A DNA stretch of 64,000 bases. Source: Rhyzopertha dominica. Its lineage: Eukaryota; Arthropoda; Insecta; Coleoptera; Bostrichidae. The DNA is taken from contig QCXZ01000137.1 of assembly GCA_025024175.1 (NCBI GenBank), positions 4,092,001-4,156,000 of the forward strand. The letters run 5' to 3'. Below, in pieces: positions 1 through 13,333 of the stretch. The notes beneath the pieces were generated by a model. It did no database searches and was not told the DNA's origin. It saw nothing but the letters and a program-made list of their open reading frames with translations. A program made the translations under genes and the position numbers. The first letter of the stretch is position 1, and the number at the start of each line of letters is the position of its first letter.

Positions 1-102
1 GTTATGACTTCTGAAGGCATGTTCATTGCTATGGATTTTGTATACAGCGACGAGCGATTCAACGCGGCGGAGATGAGGAACGTAAAAGCAACAGCATAAG
101 TG
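1..102 (+). CDS. Unrecognised C-terminal reading frame in THAP element copy A
   Basis: An open frame enters from outside the window and ends at a stop near 100-102; its readable part includes TSEGMFIAMDFVYSDE and AAEMRNVKATA. The same frame is preserved on the minus strand of copy B at about 14,388-14,490, with one in-frame stop there. It converges on the THAP frame of the same element. I do not recognise the protein. The conservation may only reflect recent duplication of the DNA, so a real gene is uncertain. Confidence 0.25.
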
Positions 103-948
103 AACTTTTTATCAAATTAACGTAGCATTGATAATTTGATCACAATGGGTTGTTGGAAACATACCATTTGTAATCATAAAAATGTAAGAATCAAAAATGT
201 ACCCTAAACTTGACATTTATTTTAGAGGTCAGGATAAATATAAATTGTCATTTATTTTCGGGGCTCTTGCGGCTTGTTTCCGGTCTGGCTAACAGTCGAA
301 TACATGGGGAACAACGTCGTTCTTTATTATAAGATTTCCCTCTATCAACTTAAAATGCATATAATTTTTCATATCCTCTTCAAGCTATAACAAGATGGAA
401 ACTGAATGGTAAACACTTATAACCCCGAAAAGAATAATAAAACTTACAGTAAGAATTAAGATGATCTTCACAACAGAAAAACAAACTTTCGGCATATCAC
501 GTCTAGGGGCCTTAAACAACTTTTTCATACGTTGATAATCTCGAGGAACGGTTACAAAAATTTTGTTAGCTGTACTGACTGAAGTCATGTATAAAACAAC
601 ACTTGTTTTGTTTTCAATACATAATAGATGCTTATAAAACTACACAAATCACTTTTTGGAGCAACCTCTTACACAGTCCTTTCAATAAACATCACACAAA
701 AGCTTTTCCAATACAAAAACGATACTACACCATTAAACAGCGCGCTCTTCGGTAATGTTTACATGACACTTGACGTCACGAGCTGAATAACCTTGGATAG
801 AAGCGTTTTGGCGGTGACTCCTAAGATTTGAATTTCAGACCTGAAATTCTCTACCTACAAATATTTTTTTTGTTTTTTTAACATGGTGTACGATATATAT
901 GCACTTCAAGATTCATTTTACGTAATTTTCAAAAAAAGTGAAAATACC
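1..948 (-). mobile_element. THAP-carrying TIR element, copy A (cut by window start)
   Basis: This segment is an inverted, roughly 90-95 percent identical match to 13,573-14,490; the pairing runs from base 1 to the AATACCCAATT around 940-948. On the minus strand, between about 640 and 290, it encodes a degraded THAP-like zinc finger. The readable parts are KIFVTVPRDYQRMKKLF, then CCEDHLN, then after a probable small intron (donor near 450, acceptor near 388) KNDVVPHVFDC. These fit the THAP order of FxxxPxDxxxRxxW-like block, CxxH and AVPxIF-like block. The second zinc Cys is missing. Promoter-like DNA with GACGTCA and GCCAAAACGC lies near 770-815. The outer end lies beyond the window. No catalytic domain is seen, so this looks like a non-autonomous or gene-fragment-carrying element. 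Confidence 0.6.
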
Positions 949-1419
949 CAATTCTGGAGCTTAACATGAAGTACAAAATATGCTGTGAACGTCAAGAGTT
1001 GGCGTTTTAAACATAAAGACACCTGTAGCTTGGGACAATTATAAACATTTGATAAAGTTTGTGCTAACGTTAGTTCGTAGGGTAAAAGCGACTTATAGCT
1101 GCACAGGTTTAAATATGGCGAAACAGACATAGGATATCGTCAACAACCACAATCAATTACTGATGCTGCGAATATAAATATGATATGACAGTATTTTTTA
1201 AAGAAATATTCAAATTACTTTTACCCTTGTTGATGACAGTATGGAAATATGAAGCTCCACAAAAAGCATATGGAAACGATGGCGTAACAATATTCTTATG
1301 AAAATTAAGTTTACATGGCATTATTTATCATATTCATTATGTGCTCATTAATTATTTGCAAGTTGGCTTGCCTGCTTTTTCCAAAATACTAGAAAAGAAT
1401 GTTTATAAACAAGTCCTAA
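949..1419. other. AT-rich sequence, nothing recognised
   Basis: This stretch between copy A of the THAP element and the LINE has only short stop-rich frames. I see no repeat or RNA signature. Confidence 0.5.
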
Positions 1420-2825
1420 CTTATAACAGAAATAATCTGTCCAAAACACAAGAATCAAAAGGTTTTCGAAAAGGCTATGGCTCAATTAAATTTAACTAAA
1501 AATGTTGGACCTGCGGATAAGGATAACGCTGTGGTTTATGTTTCTTTGGATCGCTCTAAAGTTTTTGGTGCCATATACCACGGACTACTATGTGATTAAC
1601 TAAAATATTTTCGTTTTACATACATTCTTCACAGCATCGTACAAGAGCGGCAGTTTTGTTTCTGAGACAGTAACGCTGTACAAAGATTCATTTAGGCTCC
1701 AGCGTTTCGAACAAATTTAAAGCAATATTTGCCACAAAGTCAAATGACGCAATGACGAAACCATATTCTCTCTCACAATCGTACTGTGTTCTTCTTGTAA
1801 GCTTATTTAATATATTCTTTCTTTTTTTATCCTTCCTCTTTCCTTATTTCTTCCCTAATCAATTGAAGACAGAAGTAACTTGCTTTCATCTCAACAATCA
1901 CCAAAAGAAGAAGCAGCTTCAAGTTATGTCAAATAACATAATTCTTAAACATAACTTCTCGCCAAAATACCTTGGAGTGACCCTAGGTACATCTCTAACG
2001 TACAAGAAACATCTAGAAAACGTCAGTAAAAAATTACAGACTAGAAATAACATTCTGCATAAGCTTGCTGGTACAAGTTGGGGTGCAAATGCAAATGTAC
2101 TCCGCACTTCTGCAACTGCGTTGCTTTATAGCACTGCTGAGTACTGCTGTCCTGTTTGGAAAAACAGTCATCACACAGGAAAAATTGACACTCAGTTAAA
2201 TACTGCAATGCGACTAATCACTGGAACAATTAAGTCAACTCCACTACCTTGGGCTTCCGATTCTTTCAAACATTGCTCCTCCGGAGATTCGCAGACAGTT
2301 TGCTACATATAAAGCTTGGCAAAAATATCAATCAGCTCCTAATGAGTTTCTGATTTCCCGAGATCTGCAAGAGCTACTTACAACTCGGCTAACTTCTAGA
2401 AAACCTCTGTGGACAGAAGATTTCCTTCGTGCTCCTTATACCATTGAAGATGGATGGTGTTCTGTTTGGCAACTTAAGAAACATGATATATTCAATCAGC
2501 AGCTTATAGACGATCCTACGGAAGAGGTAGCAGGAACTGACCTCCCAAGAAGGTCTTGGGTCACTCTGAATCGCCTTCGCATTGGTCATGGGAAATGCAA
2601 GTTTTTTCTTAATAAATGGGATTCATCTATCAACCCTTCTTGTGAATGTGGAGATCCCCTCCAAACAATTGGACATATGGTCACCAGATGCCCCCGTACA
2701 GCATGGCCTGGTGGTTTTGCGTCTATCCATCGTGTTGATGAAGGTGTTAAAGACTGGCTTAAGACAACAGAGATCTGATTGGAGTTTTCTGCGGTTTTCT
2801 TCAATACTCTATCCAGAATAAATAC
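1420..2825 (+). pseudogene. LINE reverse transcriptase, C-terminal half, decayed
   Basis: The 3' half of a non-LTR retrotransposon open reading frame. From about 1,870 it reads as RT thumb/connection sequence (KYLGVTLGTSLTYKKHLENV, then SATALLYSTAEYCCPVWKNS). One frameshift near 2,252 moves it to the next frame (LPILSNIAPPEIRRQFATYK). It then runs to a stop at about 2,778 through SWVTLNRLRIGHGKC and a C-terminal zinc-knuckle-like CECG...QTIGHMVTRCP motif (Cys-x-Cys, His, Cys) typical of several insect LINE proteins. An AATAAA-like end follows at about 2,815. Upstream, 1,440-1,740 keeps only traces of the RT palm with many stops. It is dead: frameshifted, stop-containing and 5' truncated. Clade assignment (I, R1, Loa or Jockey group) is not secure. 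Confidence 0.75.
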
Positions 2826-3942
2826 ATACTTGTATGTGTCTAATATGGATAAAGCGCAAATGCGAGATCTCTTATCGTTGAATGAAAATATTTTTTTTCT
2901 TTCAACGCTTTTATAAAAGTCGACCGTAGTCGCATGAAATTAACAGTACTGTGGAATGTATTAATGATTTTCATAAGAATATATATATTTCTTCCCATTG
3001 AACCGTTGCGTAGGTTGTGTATATAAGTATAAGCACCCTTTGCTCTTTGATACATTGTAATACATAGATACATTCTTTATTGCAAAATATTATACATTAT
3101 TATGAAAATATCCACAATCGTATATTATTATAATTCCTCTGTGCGAATCCATGCATCTATAAATTCTAAAATACAGTCGACTGACAAATTTTCACTCGTA
3201 TCTCAAAAATCCCATAAAGTTTTATAGTTTCCGCCCGCGTTCAAAGGAATTGGCGCTCGATTATCGATGCAAATCGTTCCTAGAGAAGGCCGATGTTAAT
3301 TTCCAATTCGAATTAGTCACTCATTGTGTCGGGATTATCATTGTTGTTTCGCTAGGACGGCTGCGTACTTATGGGGGCTCGGTTCTTTTTCGTGGTGCTG
3401 TTTTCGCGAAAGGTCGGTCTGTCGCGGGCCCACACATCAGGGCTTGTCAGGTGGAAATTTGCCTAATCGATGGTTTCGAAAGGTCTGCCTTTGGAATTGT
3501 GATGCGATTTTTTTTGTTTGCTGAATGGCTGTTGTTTCGCAACGCAAAGTGCACTGGTCTTCGATGACGTGCCTTTGCATTGTTTAGATTGTGCTGGAAT
3601 GTAAATCAAGAAATTTTGGCTCTCTTTGACATCCATAATGGGGAGTAGAGTAAAATGAAAATTCGGTACTTCGGCGGCCGTCTATACACTATCACTCAAC
3701 AGCGCACTGGGATATATGTGCCAAGGTTTTGTGGTAGGAATCTGACGCTATCGTCGTGCATGTGGCATCTTTTAGAGGGGACTACAGGATTTTAATTTGT
3801 CATTTCTTTTTGCGTTTACTGTGCTTTCTTTCTTACATACTATTTTTGTATTCTATCCAAATCAGGAAAGAACCAACTATCGTCGAGTTGTTCCATACGT
3901 CTAGTTGGTTCTAGTCAAGAATATCTCTTTCTAACGTCTGTG
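2826..3942. other. Unassigned DNA with a GC-richer island at about 3,160-3,800
   Basis: There is no recognisable gene or repeat. The part from about 3,160 to 3,800 is clearly less AT-rich than its surroundings and has a 105-codon plus frame (3,250-3,567) without recognisable domains. It could be single-copy noncoding DNA. Confidence 0.4.
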
Positions 3943-4976
3943 TATAGGGTGTCCTTTTTTCGTTGTAATTGTAGGGTATCTCGGTAACTATTAATGCTAG
4001 AGGGTTGCGGTTTCGACATTACTGTATTATTTTTTCATTTCATCTGTACCGTCGCGATTTTTGTATCGTCTTTTGTTTTAAAGCCATAGCCAACTTTTGG
4101 AAAGTGTAGCATTTCTCCAGCTCTCAATTTCTCGCTTGTATATGTAGATACAAGAAAACTATGAAGAAATTTTTTATAGATATTTTTATTTAGAATCCAG
4201 TGGCGTACCCCGTAATTTTCTAGGAGGTCACATTTTTTATATATAACATAAACTTGCAATTTTTAAAATAGAAACCATAGTTGGCTTTGCTATGATTGAA
4301 AAGGCCTATTTTTTGTGATTAAAAATGTATACATTGTTAAGTTTATTATTACTAATTTTGGAATTATTCAATTTCTTTAAATAATTTAATCATATTTTAC
4401 GTTTACATCCAGGAGGCTATGGGATAAGAAAATACACGATATAATTAATAAGTCAACATTTTAATCCTTAAAAATAATATATGCCTATTTGAATACATAC
4501 ATAAGACTCCTAAGAACGCTCATGCATTTTTTTATCGATAATCTAGAAGGCCATGCAACTAATGAAAATGATTGTTCATTTGGAGATAAATACCTATGCA
4601 TTGTTTATCATCAAATACTTACATCCATTTTGACGAAAAACGTAAAATCTCATTAAATTATTACAAAAATTGGAATAATACCAAAATTAGTAAAGATAAA
4701 CCCAACAATATTTCCTTAATCAGAAAAAAATAGTTCTTTTCAACCATAGCAAAGCCAACTATGTGTCTACATAGCCAATCGAGATATTGAGAACTGAAGA
4801 AATGTTACGTTTTCCAAAAGTTGGCTAAGGCTTTAAAACAAAAGATGATACAAAATGGCGACGGTACACCTGAATTCAGAACAAAAAAGTAATACAGTAA
4901 TGTCGAAACCGCAACCCTCTAGCTTTAATAGTTACCAAGATACCCTACAATTACATCGAAAATGGGACACCCTGTA
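3943..4976. mobile_element. Foldback MITE family 1, copy 1 (long terminal inverted repeats)
   Basis: The two halves are long inverted repeats. The left arm, about 3,943-4,410 (TATAGGGTGTCC start, ATTGTAGGGTATCTCGGTAA inside), pairs with the right arm, about 4,640-4,976, which ends GGGACACCCTGTA. The spacer is about 230 bp. There is no coding capacity. The ends are flanked by TA or TGTA on both sides, which suggests a TA-type target duplication. A second copy with the same arms and spacer sits at 44,185-45,030 with the spacer in the opposite orientation. Confidence 0.85.
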
Positions 4977-6229
4977 CAGCCTAGTAGTAACTCGACACTG
5001 AACAGATGACGAAAGTTGGTTCTGTCGAGATTTAGATAGTACAAGATGTAGTTACTTTTTTATTGCGTTCCTAAAATGTGAATCCTCTCTTTACATTAAA
5101 AAAATGTTTACATATTATAATAATCGACATTCACATCTTTTTTTGCTACTGATAAGCAACTGCCATGGTTTCTTATCAAAATTTATATCGGGTTTCATTT
5201 GATCAGTATCAAAAGGAACACATATGCAGCCATCACAATTGATAAGCATATTTTGAGCAAATTAAATATCTACATCGTTTAGAAATCACCCATATAGGCC
5301 ATTTTACGAGAAAATGACAATATTTTGAACGATACACATACTTTTAAGTTCATAATTTTATATAGAGAGAAATTTTATCTAGTTGGATTTATGATATGAT
5401 ATTGCCAGAGCAATGCAAGTACCCGTGTCCCTGACATACAATAAAAATAATTAGCAAAAAGAATTATGTTAAGGACATTCTGCTAGGTTTAAATTCCCAG
5501 AAATTAACCGCTTATTCCATAATTTTGACTAACCCCGTATATTTTACAACGATGTAATTCCTTTGTTTCACATCACTAAGCCGTTACAAAACTGACTTGT
5601 TTGATGTTGCGCCTCCTTTATCATACACAGATAATTTCCTGGTTTGATAGATTTTGCATGAACTTGGCCTGGTATTATCTCAGGATGCCCTAGTTATCGC
5701 TTTTGTTTGCTCCTCAAATACACAAATGGCGGATCCTAAAGCTCACGTATTTCCATAGTGTAAACACAAAATTCGTTTGTGCATGTATGCATTTCGAGAA
5801 CTGATGATTACATAGATCGTTCCCACGTTAACGAAGCATTTTGTACTTTATAATAACTGTATATTTGTAGCTTGTTTGTTATAAGTTATAGTCCGAGCAA
5901 CAAGATGAAAAACGCAAGCATTAACAGGAAAGATGTACGTTTAAAATTTGGTAAAATTACTCATTTTAATGATGTAACAAAATCCCTTGCATATGACTAA
6001 ATCATCTTCTCTGTAATTTTTTCCTGAAGCATTTTTTGTAAAAATAAATAGAAATTACGAGTACTCGTAAGTGTTACATTGTCTTCCAAAATTTTACTTG
6101 CTATTGATTTAGTTATTACTCATTGCAATTTTTATTCGTTTTCCAATAAAATAAGGTTCACTTTATTGATATGAAAATTTTCTCCATTGTAATATCTATT
6201 TCGTCAATCCTGACAAGGAAAAAAACGGA
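4977..6229. other. AT-rich sequence, nothing recognised
   Basis: I found no coding, RNA or repeat signature in this stretch. Confidence 0.5.
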
Positions 6230-6820
6230 GTTTGCAAGTTGAACAAGCAATGACAGAAAATATATCGTTTTTAGGCGCTTTCAGCGAATACAAAACTGCA
6301 TATGGCTTCAAGTGGTTAGCACAAAATTTTGCTAATTTTTATTGATTGTAGGTCTCAAAGGAACCTTTAATTTTGGCAAACCATACAGCTTTGGTACGTT
6401 GCAGTGAAAAATGGTTTAAATGATTTTTTGTCATTCGAAAGATCGTTACTAATTTTGGAAAATTTAGAGATAGGATCCCGGGATATTTTTTCTTATTACT
6501 AACTTTAGTCGATTAATGTGTTCCATCTAAAATTACTGGTGATTGAATCATCATCTGCTCTATTAACTACGATTGACTTATCTGTATTTAAATCCTGCAA
6601 ATCCCTGATTTCCTCAGATGTCACCTTTATTTGTAATGGCGTATCTTCTTGACTCTTCAGAAGCAATCTTATTGAAGATTCTACAGAGGACGTTACCTCC
6701 ACTTTTGGAATTGTCTGCGGCAGTAAAGTTCATCCCTTTCGCAAAAGTATTAGCATCTTGTTATTATATCTTCAAAATCTTGATAAAAAGATCATGGGAA
6801 AGAATTTAAATGTTATGTCT
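6230..6820 (-). pseudogene. Penelope-like element reverse transcriptase, N-terminal fragment
   Basis: Reading the minus strand from about 6,760 downwards gives KGMNFT, then a frame with VEVTSSVESSIRLLLKSQED and SEEIRDLQDLNTDKSIVV (start near 6,702). After frameshifts, near 6,400-6,370, it gives YGLPKLK.VPLRPTI and then KLAKF. This matches the N-terminal order of Penelope-like RTs: a KGLNF block, a DxSIVVLxADK-like block, and the hallmark YGLPKxHK...LRPI. It is interrupted by stops and shifts and lacks the catalytic DD region. What follows toward 6,230 is only weakly similar. Confidence 0.6.
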
Positions 6821-9800
6821 TCATGTAAGAAACTAAGTTGCTTACTGTGTCATATATGACCAGAAACAAGAATTTACTTACTCCAGTCAAAACAAATGAA
6901 TATCCTGCTCCTGATACTCAAAGGTCTGTACTGCAAACGTAGAATTATCTTAAATTCTTATTAATCAAAGAGCTGGGGACCAAATACCATAGGAGCTTTT
7001 TGCTTTAATCAGATCTAATAATAAGATAAATAAATCCTCGCTCAAGACACGTAAAAGGGGTTCCACAGGGTTCTAGCTTGCATATACCAGTTCCCTTAAC
7101 ATGTCCCTGTATCTAGCGTAATACGTCAGGCTTAGTTATATTTTCTGTTAAATGACTTTTAGGTTTTAATAAAAAGAACAAACCGGTACTCGCCGGCACG
7201 TGACCCACAACCATCAACTTGGTAATTCCCAACGATCTGCAAGAAATAATTAACTCTTCAGATCTAGAACCGCACGGACACGTCTAGTTTTAGCTCAATT
7301 TCATGGTTACATTGTGTTGCACTTCAATTAAAAACTAACGATCCGATCGCCGCGTTTGCGGTAAATCGAAAAAGGCACAGCGGTTGCAGATTGAATAGGT
7401 GGCTGTCGTCAAGGACACTAATGGGACGTGAACCCAGAGGGGAAGTGCACAATGGAACTTTTTAGGTGTCGAATTTCATCCAAACACATGACTAATTTGT
7501 TGATTTCGCCAGGTTTCCTGGAATTATTTTCGAGATGTTTTCCGAGGAAGCTGCTGGTTAATTGTTTGAATAAATGTTTGAAGAGCATTTGGAATCTTGT
7601 AGGCGAAAATACTTTGTGGAGATACGAGGATAAGTTGAAATAAGATAAGAAAGAAATCGATTTTCGTTTTAATTTTTGTGTCGTCATCGCCATTCAACCA
7701 ATTGCTTTTATTTGGTGTCTTTTTAATAAATGGTGAAAGCCGTGATAAATTATTAATATACTAAAGGTTTAATACCTTTAGGCGCATATTCCGGGTTGGC
7801 AATAAAAACGTTTTTTTAGGTGCGGCTACCCTTGATTTTTTCCTGCTTCTGTCGTCACCTGTCGCCTATATCGTTTGAAGGCGCTTACTTACTGAATGCC
7901 ATGGTACTTATTTTTTATTTTAATTTAGCATGCAAACAAAATGATGAGAAAAGATATACGTGGCTTTCTTTTTTATTTGATAATTCTGTTATCTGTTATT
8001 AGAGGGAAAAGAGACCGAGATGAGCTATTGTGTAATACATCAACACTGAAATATACCCTTCAAATTTTCGTGGTAAAATCGAGTTAATATAATTTGCTAC
8101 CTCTGGTTACTATCCTTCATTGGTTAGCGAACGAATGGATCATTGGATACTGTTTCTAAAACTATTTTCAAGTAGATTTTGACTGCAGTAACATTTGAGG
8201 CTGTCCGAGGATGATGATTTGCCGGGGTTATTGTTGTCCCCTATAATCCTATCGAGTTTAACATCCGTTACAGACTTTTTTTGACAAGTTGAGTTCACGT
8301 CGAGCAGTTTTAATCACAAATCTAAAACCTTCCCTCCAACCAAACATGTTCCATAGCTTTCATTGGATCGTTTCCCATAAAAAAGTAAACATGGCAGGGT
8401 ACACGTGCCTCCAACCAAACATCGCACCATATTTAATTCCGTCGACCTTTTTTTCGAATGCATTGCTCAACCCTATAAACAAAAAGCGCCACATTGCCCT
8501 AATCAAGCGCTTGTTTGTTTTATGTTTGGCCCGAGGTGTCGTCCAACGTTGCCAGAATTATCAGGTTGAAAAATAGGTAATTAAAAAAATGTTACTAAGT
8601 TTTCTGATTCGGATAAAAAGGGTTTTTATTTATCCGTTCGTTGAAATTTTTGAAGTGTTTGAAATCCTTCTGTTTAGCAGGAAATTTTGGAATGTTCCAT
8701 TCACTTATTAAATTGTAACGAGCAAACCTGTTTAACTGGTGATATAAAGGTATTCCAGTACGTTATAACACCATTTTAACAACAAATAACAATTTAACAA
8801 CAAAGGTGCTATATTATATAGCATTGGTCTTCGATTTAATTCATTTATAGCATTTTTTGCACTTGCAGGATTATGTTTTAGTCGGCAACACCGAAATGTA
8901 GCTTGTTGGTTTCAATTAGCATTGTGCAAATAGCGGGCAACGGGTTAACGGTAGGCAATAAAAAAAACGACCGTCGGTGGTCGGCCCCAGAGCATGGTGA
9001 TTAAAGAGTTAAATATTTGCCCGTTCGCGAACGTAAATGATGATATAATCGCTCGTCGCTGTAAATAACGCAAGTTGCAAAGTCATTTCGGGTTTGCAAA
9101 GATTTCCGTTAAACCTTCTCTTGCCTGGAATTTTTAATTTAAAGTTTGTTATAATACCGGTGTATTTTTTGTTTTGCGCTGTCGAAATCTATGATAACGA
9201 AAAGTTCAGCTCGCATAGGTTTTGTACTAACGTATTTAAAATTCCATTGTTTCTTGAAAATTGAAATTAGCTTAATTAATAAGCATGCAAAAAAGGTAAA
9301 AAAAAGATAATTTTGAGGTAGTTTTTTTGAACAAATATCTCCATGTCCGCTCTCTATACTAAATTCCTTACAAACATTAAGTAAGCCATGATATTTGCTA
9401 TTATTATTTGTGTTTATATAGATTTTTTTTGCCCAAATTGATCCAATGAAATAAAGTTTCATGTGTAAATAAATATAGGACCCTCGTACAAAAATTGTAT
9501 GTATAAACAAAACCTGTTGAAACTGATATGTCGCAGTACTGTAAAAGAAAAACTGTTTTTACGTGGATTACCTACATGGTGTACATATTACCTTGTTTAG
9601 AGTTTAAAAAGAGAGTATTATTCCAGAGATAGCAAATCTATTCACTTTTGAATCGGTATTTACAATAATAATAGTAGTAGTTATAGTATAGCACTACTAA
9701 ATGTGTTTAGAAAGAAATGACATTAAGAGGTATCATATATAACTTCTGTTCAAGTCCCCACATATAGTTGCTCCTTTATATATTGAATTGGAAGTAAAAT

Positions 9801-11713
9801 TGGGAGTTTTCTTATTAGCGGGAAATTTTTTTATCCGTTTAGCTCTACGATTAACCGTTTCTGAGATATTTGCGTTTGAAGTTTTATATAGTTTTCTTTA
9901 AGAAGCCATGGATTCAGTATTTTGCTCCTCTATCAATTGAATTGGAAGTACCCAAACTTGCTAACGTTTTACAATTAAACCCTTAATAAAGTTTGACTAC
10001 ATTTTTAACTAAACGTTTTTGATGGGATAATAGAACTTCGGTTTCTAACCATAGTCAATATGCGCATTGGGCAAAAACGCTCTGTAAGTTAACAAAAGGC
10101 CATACAAATGACTGTACTTATACAAAATCTAGACTAATAGTTTGTGAATTATTATACTCGTAGAAGAAAATGTTGAAAATGAAATAAGAGACCCTATTTC
10201 ATTCATTCATGTGCGTAGTTATTTTTCTATAAACAAATTGTTTACGTGTAGAGTTGATAAAGAAAAATAATATTTTAATTTTTTTTTAAAAAAAACGAGA
10301 TAAGATGTACAGGGGGCTCATGAATTCAAAAACAAACGTTTAAAGAGAGAAATATCGCTATTTATTATTTTAGAGCAAAATTTTTGTTCACAAAGGGTCT
10401 CACAATCTAAAATAAAGCCTTAATACATGCGATGACATTAAAATTACAAATGGAACATTTAGATCAATAATAGTCACAATGAGTGAATATTTGCATTTAA
10501 CAAAAAAACCCGAATAGCTTCATCGGGAAATACAATACATATACAATAAATGACGGAATAGAGAAGCTATTTTCTGTCAATAGAAGAGTTTCATTCTGAT
10601 GTGACGATATTTTTGTCCCCTATGTTGCGTAACTATTTTACACCATACTACTTCTTGTGGGATTTTCTGAATGCATTTGCCCAAACACACAGCACAAACA
10701 GAAAAAAAACGTATCAAGACATCCTACTATAAAAATAATATACGCAATTTTTTAATTACAATAGGTAATAATAACAATCTCCTTGAAATTCTTAACGAGC
10801 TTTTAATATGTCGTTTCTCAGCGAATTTCAATTCCTTTGTGTCTATCATGACTAGTTGCTGGTATGTTTGATACCTCACTGGCAAATAGCAGTAGCCCAG
10901 GGACTAATTAGCTATGTAATTAACATGAACTCGTACAGGGAGCCTAGTGGACAGTACGGACTATGAACAAACCGTCTCTTCAGGGCACTATCGCGTCTAT
11001 CGCGCATATTAATAGAACCGTTAGTACTACTGAACTAGAGATTCCATAACAGCATAATTAATATACATCAAACGTCTACCCAACCAATATTGGAACAGTT
11101 ACAGTCGGCGTATTTAGCTTGGCCAACCGGATGTTATTATTTTTCTAACACACTTTTGTCAAACGTGATATTTTTAACTGATCGGAGCAATAAAAACAGG
11201 AAACTAAGTCTCTATTTCTTAAAAAATTAAAAACGTTTTAAATACTCGCTGCGCATCCTGTAAAATTTTAATTCCTGTTCAGTTCAGTTTTTTCGTGATC
11301 CATAAAGCATGCTGTACCTAAAACCGACTTGTGTTATTTCGCACATTGGCATTGCTTCACATCCACCTACATGCAAAATAATAAGTAAATAACCTAGGTC
11401 AGTGTCCCTGGAGTATCGACATTTTCATTATTACGAAACAGCTAAAGTTATACTCTCTCTGCTAGCAATCACGCACACCAATGATGTTAAGTAATTGAAT
11501 ACTTCGTTGCATCAAAGACGTATAAATTTCCTTCATTTTTTTGTTTATTTTACCGTCTCTTCCTTTGCCCGATCAGATAATGACCGCGACAATGCGGTAA
11601 CCACGCAAAGTAGCAATCATTGATAAGGGATCTGAGTGACGATTTCAATTTCAAAGAGACTTCCATAGCTCCACCTAGTGGGACCAGTACATCGGCGTAG
11701 GTAAAAGAACAAA
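6821..11713. other. Long unassigned AT-rich stretch
   Basis: There are short frames at 7,418-7,693, 8,289-8,576 and 9,139-9,510, but none shows a recognisable motif or a coding-like composition. Modestly GC-richer patches lie at about 7,190-7,690. No tRNA, rRNA or tandem repeat was seen. Confidence 0.45.
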
Positions 11714-12057
11714 TACAGGGTTTCTATAACGCGGGCGGCGTTGATTTCTGAATTCTTTGCGCCGCCTTTTTGTAACTGCTGCCAAGCTACAATATGCACG
11801 GCGACAGTAGTTCACGGTTGCACATCACACCACAGCTCCGAAATGTGAGCTTTCTGCAACCTTAAAGTTAATTATCCCACAATACACTACAGAATATACA
11901 CTCCCAAGCGTTTTCACATATTAATCCATATCAAATAATTGAAAAATCGACAGATGATAAGTATACGTCACTTTCCTGAGAGATGGCAAATTGATTTAAT
12001 CGATAATTTCCATAAGCGCCCTGGATGCATGAATCATTTAGGTATAGAAACCCTGTG
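11714..12057. mobile_element. MITE family 2, copy 1
   Basis: An approximately 344 bp repeat starts TACAGGGTTTCTATA and ends TATAGAAACCCTGTG, so it has 14-15 bp terminal inverted repeats. It is closely matched by 33,746-34,113 and 50,341-50,789. It has no transposase. The short frame MHIVAWQQLQKG on its minus strand recurs between copies only because the DNA is repeated. Confidence 0.85.
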
Positions 12058-13190
12058 TAAATGCTATTTTACCCATAATGAAGTTGGGTAGTGCAAAAGA
12101 TTACAGCACAAATAAAATTTATAATTTCCAATTATCGAACAGAAATTAAGCTTGAAGTACTCAAAACGTTTTCTGCTGATTATTTTCGTACAAATTAGTT
12201 TAAATAAAGTGCAGTCTTTCTTTATATTTGTTGTTGTATTTACAATTTCAGTAAACCCACCATACCGCTGCGTTATGCCATACTGTTGTATATTTTTTCT
12301 TGCCAATCGTCTGACAAATCTTAGCAATTACACCGAAAAAACAGTTTTTATAGTAGAATTGACAATCATTTAAACGATACTGGAGAAAAACCCTTTACCA
12401 CACAAGTTTACAAAAATCTAAACACGTATTTCGCCAGTTAAACTGCCATGTTCAGTAGAACTAAAAAAAGTTCGTGAAGTATTTAGGAGGATTTAATTTG
12501 ACCTGAAGAATGTCCTCCGGTTAAGCCAAAAGCCAAATATTTCAAGAAGTCTACTGAAGATGGCAGCTCAACTTGCGAAATACATATTCTAAATTACTGA
12601 GGTAAGGGGTTTTACGCATATCGTTTAGATCTCAATCAGACCACAATCAGCTTGTATTTAATTTACTCCTATATTAAATCTTCCGTTATTACAATTCTTT
12701 CTGTACTAAATATTGAAGAGGTAAAGACAGCGGCTTACTGATTACTTTTACGTAATTTCCATCTACGCCACTGGTTTCTGGGCGCATCCAGGGCCGGTGT
12801 GAACAACCTACTCTTAAGCAAGTGGTTTATGGGCCAGTGGCACGCGAGCCACTATACAAACCGCCACCCACTGAACTTGACTCGCGGGAGGCAGTTATGT
12901 CGCCACTAAATTTATTAGAATAGATTAGCAATTGTTATGCGGGGGATGCGGAAGCGCCGTGAAGTTTTTGAGGTAACAATCTGCATAACGTTTACACATC
13001 GTTCATGGATATAAGACGGTGACCAAAGAGTTCATCGGAATGATATTCGCTTTGGTTATTTTCATACAAATTAAAAGTAAAATATTTTATTTGTATATTA
13101 CTATATGGAGCGCTATTAGACCATATTGCTTTTAAATTAAATCTCTTAAGTAGGTTAAAATAATGCTTTTAGTAGACAATTGTCCAAAAA

Positions 13191-13192
<2 letters not shown>
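12058..13192. other. Unassigned sequence
   Basis: I see nothing recognisable; about 12,770-12,960 is less AT-rich than its surroundings. Confidence 0.45.

Positions 13193-13249
<57 letters not shown>
13193..13249. repeat. (ATT)n microsatellite
   Basis: About 19 uninterrupted copies of ATT. A shorter TTA run of about 8 units occurs at 18,211-18,235. Confidence 0.97.
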
Positions 13250-13333
13250 TTCAGAGCACTGCACAGTCCAAAATGCACCTTTTGCCTCGACTTTCAGAAA
13301 ATTAATCTAGGTTCATGGCACTACTACCAGTAT

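Noticed and set aside
11617..11799. Frame MHIVAWQQLQKG recurring at 33,635-33,844
   Set aside because: It recurs because the DNA is a MITE; the copies differ by frameshifts downstream and there is no transposase motif.
13193..13249. Run of Ile codons in a 65-codon plus frame
   Set aside because: Translation of an (ATT)n microsatellite, not a protein.
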